Shown here: positions 43,487 through 52,395 of the stretch, in pieces
Layout: the number at the start of each line of letters is the position of its first letter
How positions within the stretch are numbered: the first letter of the stretch is position 1
Source of the DNA: Caloramator fervidus
Lineage (GTDB): Bacteria; Bacillota; Clostridia; Clostridiales; Caloramatoraceae
NCBI RefSeq assembly: GCF_900108045.1
Contig: NZ_FNUK01000006.1
Location: 1-64,000, forward strand
Length of the DNA stretch: 64,000 nucleotides
Direction of reading: 5' to 3'
Translations under genes and position numbers: made by a program
Notes under the pieces: model-generated
What the model was told of the DNA's origin: nothing
Seen by the model: the letters and a program-made list of their open reading frames with translations, nothing else
Database searches by the model: none

Positions 43487-44856
43487 TCTTCTACTACCAT
43501 GAGTTTTTGAACCCATGGGCTTATAAGACAAAGTATAATACCTGCTCCAACTGATACAGCTGTTACAAAGCCAAATACCTGTAAACCTCCCCATGTTTCA
43601 ACATAAGCTGCTGACTTTCCTGCAATATAATTACCAAAACCTGTAGCAAACAACCATGCTCCCATCATTAAAGCTGAAATTTGTTTAGGTGCTAATTTAC
43701 TTACCATTGAAAGTCCAACTGGTGATAGGAACATCTCACCCACAGTATGCAATACATAAGCACCAATCAACCATATAACACTTGCCTTTATTGATGGATC
43801 AGGTGAATTTCCTCTTTGTAGTGCAGCACATACCATAAGTCCAAAACCTAATCCCAAAAGAATTAATCCATAACCCATCTTTGTAGGGGTTGGTATATCT
43901 CCCTTTGGTCTCTTTGATAATTGTAAGAACCACCAAGCAAATGTTGGACCTAAAACTATACATAAGAAGGGGTTAATTGACTGGAACCAGCTTGTTGGTA
44001 TTTCAAATCCACCTACATTTCTATTTATATACTCATTTGTATATAACGTTAAGCTTGAACCAGCTTGTTCAAATCCTGCCCAGAATATTATTACAAATAA
44101 TGATAAAATAAAAATTGCTGCAACCCTTTTCTTTTCTTGAGGCGTAAGAGGTCTTTTTTCTATAACTTCTGAAGTTGCTGCAGCCTCCTTATGAACACTT
44201 CTTGAATAGCCAAACTTACCTACTTCGCCAAGAAGCTTTTTATAAGATACTAAATAAATTAAAGAACCAATTAACATTCCTATACCTGCTGCTAAAAATC
44301 CATATTTATATCCATAGCTTATAACTTCTGTTCCATTTGTTACTGCAAATGTTTTTTCAGCTAAAGTTCCACATACTAAAGGAGCAATAAATGCACCAAT
44401 GTTTATAAAAGTATAGAAAATTGAATATGCACCATCTTTTCTTGGGTCATCATCATCATAAAAATCTCCAACGATTGATGTTATATTTGGTTTCCAAAAT
44501 CCATTACCTAAAGTAATCAATATAAGTGCTAAATAAACCATCATCTTAGTTTTAGCTATAAATAATCCAAACATTCCAAGGAATATAAAGATAGAACCTA
44601 AAAAGAAGGTATTTCTCTTACCTAAAAACTTATCCGCTACATAACCTCCTAAAAGCGGTGCAAAATAAACAAACATCGTAAAGTTTGCATAAATAGTTGC
44701 AGCAGTAGCTTTATCAAGCCCAAGTCCACCTTTTAGTGCCTCTGTTGTTAAAAAAAGCATTAAAAGACCCCTCATACCATAGTAACTAAATCTTTCAAAC
44801 ATCTGAATAATTGATACAAGCCAAAATCCAGGGGGATGTTTTTTGGTGTGTGTCAT
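43483..44856 (-). CDS. dtpT: POT/PTR2 family peptide:proton symporter
   Basis: The 457-residue protein has about fourteen membrane helices. The family signature FERFSYYGMRGLL (Glu-x-x-Glu-Arg-type motif, helix 1) is followed by GGYVADKFLGKRNT and GNGFWKPNITSIVGDFY in the first half, and FFYTFINIGAFIAP-like IFYTFINIGAFIAP. It imports di- and tripeptides with protons. The start has TAAGGAGGTAGC. It fits an amino-acid-fermenting lifestyle. It is monocistronic. Confidence 0.95.
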   Translation of the reverse strand: MTHTKKHPPGFWLVSIIQMFERFSYYGMRGLLMLFLTTEALKGGLGLDKATAATIYANFTMFVYFAPLLGGYVADKFLGKRNTFFLGSIFIFLGMFGLFIAKTKMMVYLALILITLGNGFWKPNITSIVGDFYDDDDPRKDGAYSIFYTFINIGAFIAPLVCGTLAEKTFAVTNGTEVISYGYKYGFLAAGIGMLIGSLIYLVSYKKLLGEVGKFGYSRSVHKEAAATSEVIEKRPLTPQEKKRVAAIFILSLFVIIFWAGFEQAGSSLTLYTNEYINRNVGGFEIPTSWFQSINPFLCIVLGPTFAWWFLQLSKRPKGDIPTPTKMGYGLILLGLGFGLMVCAALQRGNSPDPSIKASVIWLIGAYVLHTVGEMFLSPVGLSMVSKLAPKQISALMMGAWLFATGFGNYIAGKSAAYVETWGGLQVFGFVTAVSVGAGIILCLISPWVQKLMVVEE

Positions 44857-44988
44857 ATCGCTACCTCCTTAGAATATTTTGTAAAAATCTTAATTTTCAA
44901 ACACTTATATATTAACATATTTTTTTTTTTAAGTTAAGTATTTTTTTTAAAAAAAGCTAGATGTAAAATATAACAAAAGGGGGGGAAT

Positions 44989-46620
44989 ATGATGTTATAT
45001 ATAAATATGATAAAAAATGATATGAAGAATGAATTTTTAAAATTTATCAAAGAATACAATATTGATTATTTAATAATTTACATAATAAGAAATAAAATAG
45101 CCATAAGAATATTAAGCATTTGCAAAGAAAAACTAAAAGAAGACTTTAACTACTCCGAATTTATAAATTTAGATATATGCAAAGGAAACATAATTAATAA
45201 AGTCATAAGCAGCAATGAAATAATCTTTAATTATTCCAAAGAAGGAAGCCTACCCTTTATAAAAGGGGTATTATATGAAGCACTTATACCGATTAAATTT
45301 GACGAAAAAATAATTGGATGCATTTATTTAGGAAATATTCAAGATAAAATAAATAATCCTGATATAGAAAAATTAAATAAAATTTTAAAGGAAAACATGC
45401 TTGAACTTAAAAACATTGAAGCTATAAAAGTATTTTATAAAACAACAATCGAAGATGCTATATTGATAAATGAATTATTCAAAATCAAATCCCAATTTAT
45501 GTCAAATCATGCCTATAACGTAGCTTCATGGGCAATTCAAATAGCCAAAAAAATGAATTACTCTGAAGAAGAATTAACAAAAGTATATCTAGCTTCACTT
45601 TTACATGACATAGGAAAAATATTTATAGACGAAAAAATTCTTAACAAAAAAGGCAACTTAACAGAAGAAGAATATAACATAATGAAAAAACATGTTGAAT
45701 TAGGATATAACATAATAAAAGATAAATTTTTAATAAATGATGATGATAGCATTCCAAGGTGGATTTATGAGCACCACGAAAGATGGGATGGAAAAGGATT
45801 TCCTAAAAGATTAAAAGGTGATGAGATAACAAAAGAAGGTAGAATTCTAAGAATAGCAGATGCTTTAGATGCAATGATTTCAGAAAAAAGTTACAAAAAT
45901 CCAAAAGATTTAAAAGAAGCAATTCTAGAATTAAAGGCATGTAAAGGTAAAAATTTTGACCCTTATATAACAGATGTTGCAATAGAAATAATAAACGAAA
46001 GGCTAATTTCATTAAGTCCTGTATTAGATGATGTTTTTTTACCCTCCAAAGTTATAATAAAAACAAAGAACATATCCATTAATCTTGATGGATATATTTT
46101 TAAAGAAAAAAACAATATAATATTTTTATCAACATCCCTTATACCTGACATTGAAAATGAAAGAATAGATGATGCTAACTTAATATTTGAAAAGTTAAAT
46201 ACTTTATATGAATATAAAGCTCAATTGGAAATAATAGATACAAATAAATTCATAATCAAGCACCTTAAATCCCTTGATGAAGGAAAAACCTTCAGTATAC
46301 CATGGCTTTTAAGTGGTAAATTAATAGATCCCTCAACAAGAAAAGCATATGAAATAACTATAACAAAAATCTCTGGAGATAGCTTAGTATTCACCTTAAA
46401 GGAAGGTGAAAATTTAGATCAATCAAAATTATACATAATCACAGTAAACTTTGAGGATGGAACAAGTATCCCCCTTACGGGTAAAATTTTAAAAAATATA
46501 AATATACAATCAATAAACCATTATACATTTGAATACGCGGGCATAAAAGAAAGCTTTAGAGATGAAATATTCAGACAAATATTTAGAAAGCAAGTAAATT
46601 TAAAACGTATATTAAAATAA
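44989..46620 (+). CDS. GAF-like/HD-GYP protein with C-terminal PilZ-like region
   Basis: The 543-residue protein has an N-terminal ~140 residues with a GAF-like sensor pattern (ALIPIKFDEKIIGCIYLG), an HD-GYP phosphodiesterase domain (about 165-345) with LLHDIGKIFI (His206-Asp207) and HHERWDGKGFP (262-272), and a C-terminal ~200 residues of beta-rich sequence like YcgR/PilZ proteins. The GYP motif is WDGKGFP, giving the D-G-K-G-F-P form. It would degrade c-di-GMP. The start has AAAGGGGGGGAAT. Confidence 0.88.
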   Translation: MMLYINMIKNDMKNEFLKFIKEYNIDYLIIYIIRNKIAIRILSICKEKLKEDFNYSEFINLDICKGNIINKVISSNEIIFNYSKEGSLPFIKGVLYEALIPIKFDEKIIGCIYLGNIQDKINNPDIEKLNKILKENMLELKNIEAIKVFYKTTIEDAILINELFKIKSQFMSNHAYNVASWAIQIAKKMNYSEEELTKVYLASLLHDIGKIFIDEKILNKKGNLTEEEYNIMKKHVELGYNIIKDKFLINDDDSIPRWIYEHHERWDGKGFPKRLKGDEITKEGRILRIADALDAMISEKSYKNPKDLKEAILELKACKGKNFDPYITDVAIEIINERLISLSPVLDDVFLPSKVIIKTKNISINLDGYIFKEKNNIIFLSTSLIPDIENERIDDANLIFEKLNTLYEYKAQLEIIDTNKFIIKHLKSLDEGKTFSIPWLLSGKLIDPSTRKAYEITITKISGDSLVFTLKEGENLDQSKLYIITVNFEDGTSIPLTGKILKNINIQSINHYTFEYAGIKESFRDEIFRQIFRKQVNLKRILK

Positions 46621-46649
46621 CCCTAAAAGGAAAACCTTTTAGGGTTATT
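46616..46649. terminator. Bidirectional terminator
   Basis: 15-bp stem AATAACCCTAAAAGG / CCTTTTAGGGTTATT with AAAA loop, between convergent genes. Confidence 0.85.
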
Positions 46650-47616
46650 ATAGTATCATATTAAAAAGATAACCTGTAAACACTATTCCAATTCCCACAA
46701 TTGTTATAAATATTGCAAGAAGTTTTGGTTTTAATACCCTTCTTAAAAGTATCATTTCTGGAACTGAAAGAGCTGTAACTGCCATCATAAAGGATAATGC
46801 TGTTCCCATTGCAACTCCTGCTCTTGTTAACTCGCTAACAAGTGGAATAACTCCAGCTGCATTTGAATATAAAGGAATACCAAATGCAACCGCCACAAAC
46901 ACTGCGAATGGATTATCTTTTCCTGCATATTTTGCAAGAGCTCCGGTTGGTATCCAACCATGCATAAATCCACCAATTGCAATACCTATTACTACATAAA
47001 TCCAAATCTTTTTAATTAAATCCTTTGTAAACATCCATGAATCATACAATCTTTCTTTAATTGTTGGGTTAGGAATATCAATATTTTCAGCATCTATCTT
47101 TACTTCATATACATAATCCTCTACATATTTTTCAAGCCCTAGTTTACCTATTATAATACCGCTTACAATTGCAATTATTTCTCCTGATAAAACATAAATT
47201 AAAGCAATTTTTATACCAAACATACCATATAAAAGCCCAAGAGCTACTTCATTTACCATAGGTGCTGCTATAAGATATGAAAACGTAACTCCAAGAGGAA
47301 CACCTGCTTCAACAAATCCTATAAACAATGGAACTGCAGAACATGAACAAAATGGAGTTACTATTCCAAGCATTGCTGCTAAAATATGTCCTATAAATGT
47401 ATTGCCCTTCTTTTTAGCTAGTATTTTTCTTGTCTTTTCTGGAGGGAAAAAGCTTCTTATAAATGTTATCGTGTATATAATTATAAGAAGCAATATAAAT
47501 ATTTTTATTGTATCGAAAACAAAGAAATTTAATGCACTACCTAGTTTACTTTCTTTAGCTATTTTAAAAACATCATAAACCAACCAATCAGCAAATTTTT
47601 GAACCCAAGTAAACAT
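46648..47616 (-). CDS. ArsP/DUF318-like permease
   Basis: The 322-residue protein has about eight to nine membrane helices and the signature VTPFCSCSAVPLFIGF (about 91-106), typical of the DUF318 permeases that include the methylarsenite exporter ArsP. A second repeat region has FGIPLYSNAAGVIPLVSEL. It lies behind arsR and a thioredoxin-like gene but has its own consensus promoter overlapped by a palindrome. Related proteins with this gene trio are annotated as permeases of unknown substrate; an organoarsenical or other metalloid/thiol compound is an inference. Confidence 0.85.
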   Translation of the reverse strand: MFTWVQKFADWLVYDVFKIAKESKLGSALNFFVFDTIKIFILLLIIIYTITFIRSFFPPEKTRKILAKKKGNTFIGHILAAMLGIVTPFCSCSAVPLFIGFVEAGVPLGVTFSYLIAAPMVNEVALGLLYGMFGIKIALIYVLSGEIIAIVSGIIIGKLGLEKYVEDYVYEVKIDAENIDIPNPTIKERLYDSWMFTKDLIKKIWIYVVIGIAIGGFMHGWIPTGALAKYAGKDNPFAVFVAVAFGIPLYSNAAGVIPLVSELTRAGVAMGTALSFMMAVTALSVPEMILLRRVLKPKLLAIFITIVGIGIVFTGYLFNMIL

Positions 47617-47632
47617 ATTAAAACCTCCTAAT

Positions 47633-47690
47633 TTATAATTATATTAGAAAATCCTAATATAATTATAAGAGATAAACTTACAAATGTCAA
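47633..47690 (-). promoter_or_regulatory. Permease promoter with 15-bp inverted repeat
   Basis: -35 TTGACA (47690-47685), 17-bp spacer, -10 TATAAT (47667-47662): full consensus. TTATAATTATATTAG / CTAATATAATTATAA (47633-47647 with 47654-47668) overlaps the -10 and start point, a likely operator. Confidence 0.8.
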
Positions 47691-47715
47691 TTTTTTTATT
47701 GTTATTTAAAACATT

Positions 47716-47740
47716 TAAGCATGCAGAAACTGCATGCTTA
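47716..47740 (-). terminator. Terminator after arsR and thioredoxin-like genes
   Basis: TAAGCATGCAG / CTGCATGCTTA (47716-47726 with 47730-47740) with AAA loop; the minus-strand tail AATGTTTTAAA is moderately T-rich. Confidence 0.65.
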
Positions 47741-47971
47741 TCCTTGTAAAATCTTCTTTACTTCTTCTACTGTTAAAACCTTTCCATAGGATTTTACTTT
47801 TTCATCAACGACAAGTGCTGGAGTTCTCATAACTCCATACTTCATGATTTCTTTAAAGTCCTCAACTTTTACTACTTCAGCTTGAATTTGAAGTTCCTCA
47901 AGGGCCTTTTTTGTGTTTTCTTCAAGCTTTCTGCAATTTGCACAACCTGATCCTAAAATTTTTATTACCAT
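47738..47971 (-). CDS. Thioredoxin-like small protein (redox-active disulfide protein 2)
   Basis: The 77-residue protein has a thioredoxin fold with the active site GSGCANCRKLEENTKKAL (CxxC at residues 10 and 13) and MRTPALVVDEKV with the cis-proline position. It is half the size of ordinary thioredoxins, like the glutaredoxin-like proteins found with DUF318 permeases and ArsR regulators. It is probably a thiol carrier or metalloid-binding partner of the permease. It lies 12 bases after arsR. Confidence 0.92.
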   Translation of the reverse strand: MVIKILGSGCANCRKLEENTKKALEELQIQAEVVKVEDFKEIMKYGVMRTPALVVDEKVKSYGKVLTVEEVKKILQG

Positions 47972-47983
47972 TAATCTCCCTCC

Positions 47984-48280
47984 TTAATCTTTTAATGTTT
48001 CAAATTTATTATCAATTATTTGTTTAGCAACTTCTATTAAATCCTTTATTTTTTCATCATAAAGGCTATAATGTATATTTAATCCTACCTTTTCTCCTTT
48101 TACAATTCCTGCATCCTTTAATATTCTAAGATGCTGAGAAAGGTTAGATTGACTAAATTCTATATCTTGGTTTAATACACATACACATTTTGGTCCATCA
48201 AGAAGATAATTTACAATCTTATATCTTATAGGGTGTCCTAGTGCCTTAAACATTTTTACAATAAGTTCCTCTTTTGTCAT
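47984..48280 (-). CDS. ArsR family metalloregulator, copy 1
   Basis: The 98-residue winged-helix protein has a DNA-binding helix IEFSQSNLSQHLRILKDAGIV and a CVC motif (KCVCVL, about 31-36) where As(III)/Sb(III)-sensing ArsR proteins bind the metalloid. It is the first gene of the arsR-thioredoxin pair, with AAAGGAGG upstream. The TTGAAA-TATAAT promoter is immediately upstream. Confidence 0.93.
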   Translation of the reverse strand: MTKEELIVKMFKALGHPIRYKIVNYLLDGPKCVCVLNQDIEFSQSNLSQHLRILKDAGIVKGEKVGLNIHYSLYDEKIKDLIEVAKQIIDNKFETLKD

Positions 48281-48319
48281 TATTAACCTCCTTTGTATGA
48301 GTATTATTAATTAATTTAA

Positions 48320-48348
48320 TTATAAAATTCTTAATTAAATTTTTCAAG
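48320..48348 (-). promoter_or_regulatory. arsR (copy 1) promoter
   Basis: TTGAAA (48348-48343), 17-bp spacer, TATAAT (48325-48320). Confidence 0.65.
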
Positions 48349-48353
48349 AAAAA

Positions 48354-49514
48354 TTATATTTCTCTTATAGTAAAATAAGCAATTAGCATCGTTATAATTA
48401 ACATAACCCCATAGAACAAGAATATACTATTTAGTCCCATGCTTTGAACAATCCTACTACCAATTGCTGTTCCAACGCCACCTCCGCCCATAAAGCAGAA
48501 AGCAACTAAGGACATTGCAGCTCCTCTTTCTTTTTTAGCAAACTCAGTTGCTCTTGTTAAAAGAGTTGAATGTGTAAATATAAAACCTAGTCCCATAAGT
48601 CCAATTGAAACTATTAATATAATTAAATTATAACCCAAGTTATAAATTAAAAGTTCTCCTAATGCTGCTGATAGCAAACCAATTACTAATATCTTTCTAA
48701 TCCCAATTTTTTTAGCTACATTACCACTTATTCTTCCTCCAATTAAAGACATTACTCCAAAGGCAGTCATAATCAATCCTATTAGTAGGTTATTATAATT
48801 ATATTCTTTTGCAATAAAAGAACCAATATATGAAAATCCACCAACTATAAACATACCTTCAAATAGAACAACAAAATAAGTTATTAAGCTTTTAAAATTT
48901 GATAATAGCATTAAATAAGGTTTTAAAAATTGACTGTCTGGATTTTTTATAGATGGCATATTTTTATAATTTTTAAGAATTAACAAAGCTGGAATTACTG
49001 ACAAAATAGCATAAACAACAAATACCTGTCTCCAATTAATAAAATATGCAATGGCACCACCAATTGCCATACTCATACCTTGACCTAAAAAGGATATTCC
49101 CATAAATGAACCTATGGCACTTTGTCTTTCTTCTATTGGAAACACATCTCCTATTAATGCTAAGGATATAGGCATTACAGAGGCTGCAAAAACTCCAGTT
49201 AAAGCTCTAAATATAGCAAGATTTGTTAATGATGATCCTAAAGCACAAAGTCCTGTAGCTATTGTAAACATTACAATTGAAAATGTTATTATATTCTTTT
49301 TACCATATCGATCAGCTAATGGTCCAAATAAAATTTGAAATATTCCAAATGGAATCATATAAGATGAAATTAAAAGTCCTGCTCTTGCAATATCAACATT
49401 AATGTCCTTTGCTATTGCAGGTAATATCGGTGAAACAACCCAATTATCAGCCATTACAATAAAACCTGCAAAACCTAAAATTAAAATTAAACTTTTTTTA
49501 AAATCCTTTTCCAT
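48354..49514 (-). CDS. MFS transporter (DHA1 type)
   Basis: The 386-residue protein has twelve predicted membrane helices. The motif-A block between helices 2 and 3 reads GPLADRYGKKNIITFS. Helix 4 has RALTGVFAASVMPISLALIGDVFP and helix 5 GSFMGISFLGQGMSMAIGG. Substrate is unknown; its neighbour clusters suggest export of a thiol- or metalloid-related compound, but that is only context. The start ATG at 49512-49514 is taken over the GTG three codons upstream because AGGAG lies nine bases from it. Confidence 0.9.
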   Translation of the reverse strand: MEKDFKKSLILILGFAGFIVMADNWVVSPILPAIAKDINVDIARAGLLISSYMIPFGIFQILFGPLADRYGKKNIITFSIVMFTIATGLCALGSSLTNLAIFRALTGVFAASVMPISLALIGDVFPIEERQSAIGSFMGISFLGQGMSMAIGGAIAYFINWRQVFVVYAILSVIPALLILKNYKNMPSIKNPDSQFLKPYLMLLSNFKSLITYFVVLFEGMFIVGGFSYIGSFIAKEYNYNNLLIGLIMTAFGVMSLIGGRISGNVAKKIGIRKILVIGLLSAALGELLIYNLGYNLIILIVSIGLMGLGFIFTHSTLLTRATEFAKKERGAAMSLVAFCFMGGGGVGTAIGSRIVQSMGLNSIFLFYGVMLIITMLIAYFTIREI

Positions 49515-49568
49515 TCTTCCCACTCCTTTTATTATTTAATAATTTACTTATATAATAATACATTAATG

Positions 49569-49597
49569 ATTATACCCTATCACGGTATAACTGTCAA
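49569..49597 (-). promoter_or_regulatory. MFS gene promoter with operator
   Basis: Full-consensus TTGACA (49597-49592), 17-bp spacer, TATAAT (49574-49569). The inverted repeat TTATACC / GGTATAA (49570-49576 with 49584-49590) overlaps the -10 and spacer. Confidence 0.8.
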
Positions 49598-49617
49598 TTA
49601 CTTTATAATCTTTATAA

Positions 49618-49658
49618 TATAAAATGCCCTAAAGTTTCATTTTAAATACTTTAGGGCA
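49618..49658 (-). terminator. Terminator of the lipoyl operon
   Basis: TGCCCTAAAGT / ACTTTAGGGCA (49625-49635 with 49648-49658), then TTTTATATT on the minus strand. Confidence 0.85.
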
Positions 49659-49676
49659 ATTAGGTTTAATATAAAA

Positions 49677-50672
49677 TTAATCTATTGTCTCAAAAATTTG
49701 ACAAAACTCATCAAGGCTAATTCCTATGAAATATTTATTAAAATCAAATTCTTTAAGCGCTTTTTTTATGTCACCAATTTCATATTTACATCCCTTTAGG
49801 GCATTTTCAATATCTGAAATATCAGCAACATTAAAAAAATCTCCATAAATTTTAATTTCATCTATTTTCCCTTTTTCTATTTTTAAATAAACTTCAACAA
49901 TGCCCGAATTAAACTTTTTAGAGTTTTTATAATTAAATTTAGGAGAATTACCGAAATTCCATTCATAAGTTGAATATTTATTCCTAACTAATTCATCGAT
50001 ATTTTTAATATCTTCTTGTGTTAATATATACTCTTTTATATCTGTATTATTCTTAATATATCTATAAAGTTCATCCATAAACTCTTCAACAGTCATATCA
50101 TTTTTTAAATAACTTTTTATATTAGTAACTCTACTTTCAACTGATTTAACTCCCTTTGATTCATATTTTTCTTTCGAGACTTTTAAAGCTTCCGATACAT
50201 TTTTTAAATTTGCCGAAAAAAGGAGTGTCCCATGGTGAAGCATTCTTCCATTTTTAATGGTTTGGGCATTACCTGAAATTTTCTTCTCATCTACAACAAT
50301 GTCATTTCGCCCTGAAATCTTAGCCTCAACCCCTAAACTTTTTAAAAATTCAACTATAGGTTCTAAAAATTCCTGAAAACTTATATTAACATCATTAATA
50401 TTTTTAATAAAGGTAAAGTTAATATTGCCTTTATCGTGAAAAACTGCTCCTCCACCTGTTAATCTTCTTACTACAGATATATCATTCTTCTTAACAAAAT
50501 CAATATTGATTTCAGATAACGTATTTTGATTCTTTCCAACAACAATACAATTATCGTTCCTCCATATTATAAAAAATTCATCCTTTGATTTTGTTAAGAA
50601 ATATTCTTCAAGAGCTAAATTAAAATAAGGATTCAAACTTTTGTTATAAATATAAAGCAAATTTATCACCAT
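49677..50672 (-). CDS. lplA: Lipoate-protein ligase
   Basis: The 331-residue ligase attaches lipoate to a lysine via lipoyl-AMP. It has YIYNKSLNPYFNLALEEYFL near the N-terminus, VVRRLTGGGAVFHDKGNINF (the lipoate/ATP site), the lysine-containing DIVVDEKKISGNAQ, and an LplA C-terminal domain. The start is uncertain: ATG 50670-50672 lies three bases after the previous stop, while TTG 50658-50660 has GGTGAT at good spacing and aligns better with family N-termini. It is the last gene of the lipoyl operon, so its target is probably the GcvH-type domain encoded three genes upstream. Confidence 0.95.
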   Translation of the reverse strand: MVINLLYIYNKSLNPYFNLALEEYFLTKSKDEFFIIWRNDNCIVVGKNQNTLSEINIDFVKKNDISVVRRLTGGGAVFHDKGNINFTFIKNINDVNISFQEFLEPIVEFLKSLGVEAKISGRNDIVVDEKKISGNAQTIKNGRMLHHGTLLFSANLKNVSEALKVSKEKYESKGVKSVESRVTNIKSYLKNDMTVEEFMDELYRYIKNNTDIKEYILTQEDIKNIDELVRNKYSTYEWNFGNSPKFNYKNSKKFNSGIVEVYLKIEKGKIDEIKIYGDFFNVADISDIENALKGCKYEIGDIKKALKEFDFNKYFIGISLDEFCQIFETID

Positions 50673-50675
50673 CCA

Positions 50676-51155
50676 TTAGCAGCTTCCGCAGCAACATCCT
50701 CCACTACTTTTTCCTTCTGATTCTAGTTCCTCCAAGGCTTCCTTTGTTAAAATATCGCTAATTATTTTATCTATTTTCCTACAAATTTCATTAGCTACTT
50801 TATCAACCATTTCCTCATAATTTTCTGGTAGTTCCTTTAATGAAACTAATTCTGAAAGTGCTATTTCTTCTCCAAGTATTTCTGCAACATTGATAACAGC
50901 ATTAACTTTTCCGCTATACTTTTCAGTTGCCCTCATTGCACAAAGTTTAGAGCAACCATCAACAGCTATTGTAGGGAAAACTTTTGCAAAAAGTCTTTCT
51001 TCTTCACCACCTGCAATAAATAAAGGAAGACATATTGTAACAGTTTCACCCATCCTAAGCTTTTCTAAAACCTTTCTTGTAGCAAGCCTTGATATTGTTC
51101 CTCCAAGACATTCTTCACCACTACATGATACTATCCCAACCTTTGTTTCCTTCAT
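50676..51155 (-). CDS. DGC-domain (putative zinc-binding) protein with Cys-rich tail
   Basis: The 159-residue protein has the DGC signature AVDGCSKLCA (about 65-74) and an N-terminal VSCSGEEC (two cysteines), the pattern of the DGC family (PF08859) thought to bind zinc. The C-terminal tail ends GGCCCGSC, an extra metal-binding or thiol cluster absent from the two paralogues. It is directly adjacent to the upstream DGC gene (no gap) and lies three bases before lplA. The ribosome site GGAGGTG is strong. Function unknown. Confidence 0.85.
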   Translation of the reverse strand: MKETKVGIVSCSGEECLGGTISRLATRKVLEKLRMGETVTICLPLFIAGGEEERLFAKVFPTIAVDGCSKLCAMRATEKYSGKVNAVINVAEILGEEIALSELVSLKELPENYEEMVDKVANEICRKIDKIISDILTKEALEELESEGKSSGGCCCGSC

Positions 51156-51551
51156 TTATTTCACCTCCATCTTATCTATTATTTCAACAATCTTATCAGC
51201 TATATAGTCCACAACTCCCCATCCTTCTTCGTTTAAATTTGTCGCCGTTCCAGGTTTCATAGCTCTTTTTTCTTTAGCAAACTCTATTGATTTCAATTCC
51301 TCTATAACTTCTGCCCCAGCTTCCTTAGCATTTTTTGCCGCACACATTTTAGGACAGCCATCAATTGTTATGCACTTTTTACCCTGCATGTAATTTTTTA
51401 TTTCTTCATCTCCTGTAACAAGATAAGCTAAACATTTTGTTTCAGCCTCATCCTTTTTAAGTTCCCTTACAACCTTTAATGCAGCTTCTCGTGCTATTAA
51501 GCCATAAACTTTTCCCATCCCACTACATGGAATAACAACTACCTTAGACAT
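51156..51551 (-). CDS. DGC-domain protein
   Basis: The 131-residue protein has the same frame as its neighbours: VVVIPCSGMGKVYGLIAREA, then CITIDGCPKMCAAKNAKEAG with the DGC motif. It lacks the second N-terminal cysteine found in the paralogues (GMGKV in place of GEEC/DKCAGC). The start ATG at 51549-51551 is nine bases behind AGGTGG; an earlier ATG three codons upstream is possible. It overlaps the DGC-GcvH gene by eight bases. Confidence 0.83.
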   Translation of the reverse strand: MSKVVVIPCSGMGKVYGLIAREAALKVVRELKKDEAETKCLAYLVTGDEEIKNYMQGKKCITIDGCPKMCAAKNAKEAGAEVIEELKSIEFAKEKRAMKPGTATNLNEEGWGVVDYIADKIVEIIDKMEVK

Positions 51552-52395
51552 GAAACTCATCCACCTTTCTTTTCATTTTTTCAAAGTATTCATCAAAGGT
51601 TAATAAAAGCATTTTATCTGATTCAAAATCACTAAGCTCTATATCAGCGATCCATCCCTTTTCATAAGGATTTTCATTTATATATTCGGGGCTTTCTAAA
51701 AGTTTCTCGTTTATCCTAACTATTTTTCCACTAACTGGTGATATAATCTCAAAAACTGCTTTTCCAGATTCGATAGTTCCCACTTCATCAAATTGACTAA
51801 TTTCATTTCCTACAGTTGGTGGATTAAAAAACATTATATCTGAAAGACTTTGCTGAACATAATCTGTAACTCCAATTCTTGCTAAATTTCCATCAACATA
51901 TACCCAGCAGTCATTTTCATTAAAATAAAATCCATTTTTAGGCAATCTGAAAATAAATTTATCCTTTTTATATATCTCATAATCCAAAGTTTCAGGAAAT
52001 TTTATTTCTAAGTCTTTTGATGTATTCTGATTTTCCTGCAGCAATTCATTAATTATAATTTCAATAACCCTCTTTTCATCTTCTCCTACTTTAAGCTCCT
52101 TTGAAAGCGTAATATTATTTTTCTGTGCCACTTCACTTACGTTTACCTTTTTATAAACCTTAAGATTCTTTTCAGAAGCAAGCCTTGTTGCACACCTTGT
52201 ATTACATCCATCAATTACTATCAATTGATTTTCATTTGCTAATTTGTTATATCTAGCATCTGCAACCCTATAAAAAACAGGGCATATTATTTCACAGGAA
52301 ATTTTTTCTTTTAAAATTAAGGCAATTTCCCTAGTTATGCAACCTGCACATTTATCAAGGCCATTACAAGGTAAAACAACATAATTCTTATCCAT
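51544..52395 (-). CDS. DGC domain fused to GcvH-like lipoyl domain
   Basis: This 283-residue protein has two parts. Residues 1-110 are a DGC domain with Cys10, Cys16, Cys19 and IDGCNTRCATR (Cys64, Cys68). Residues about 155-275 are a glycine-cleavage-H-type lipoyl domain: CWVYVDGNLARIGVTDYVQQ, then GTIESGKAVFEIISPVSGKI with Lys212 at the lipoyl-lysine position, and NENPYEKGWIADIEL. The H-protein part has the normal length and turn. No gcvP/gcvT genes are near, so it is probably not part of glycine cleavage. It lies between a ferredoxin and two more DGC genes, with lplA and lpd in the same operon. Confidence 0.9.
   Translation of the reverse strand: MDKNYVVLPCNGLDKCAGCITREIALILKEKISCEIICPVFYRVADARYNKLANENQLIVIDGCNTRCATRLASEKNLKVYKKVNVSEVAQKNNITLSKELKVGEDEKRVIEIIINELLQENQNTSKDLEIKFPETLDYEIYKKDKFIFRLPKNGFYFNENDCWVYVDGNLARIGVTDYVQQSLSDIMFFNPPTVGNEISQFDEVGTIESGKAVFEIISPVSGKIVRINEKLLESPEYINENPYEKGWIADIELSDFESDKMLLLTFDEYFEKMKRKVDEFHV

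Noticed and set aside
51544-52395. The DGC-GcvH protein as a glycine cleavage H protein
   Set aside because: There are no gcvP, gcvT or gcvPA/B genes nearby and the protein has an extra N-terminal DGC domain, so canonical glycine cleavage is not supported here.
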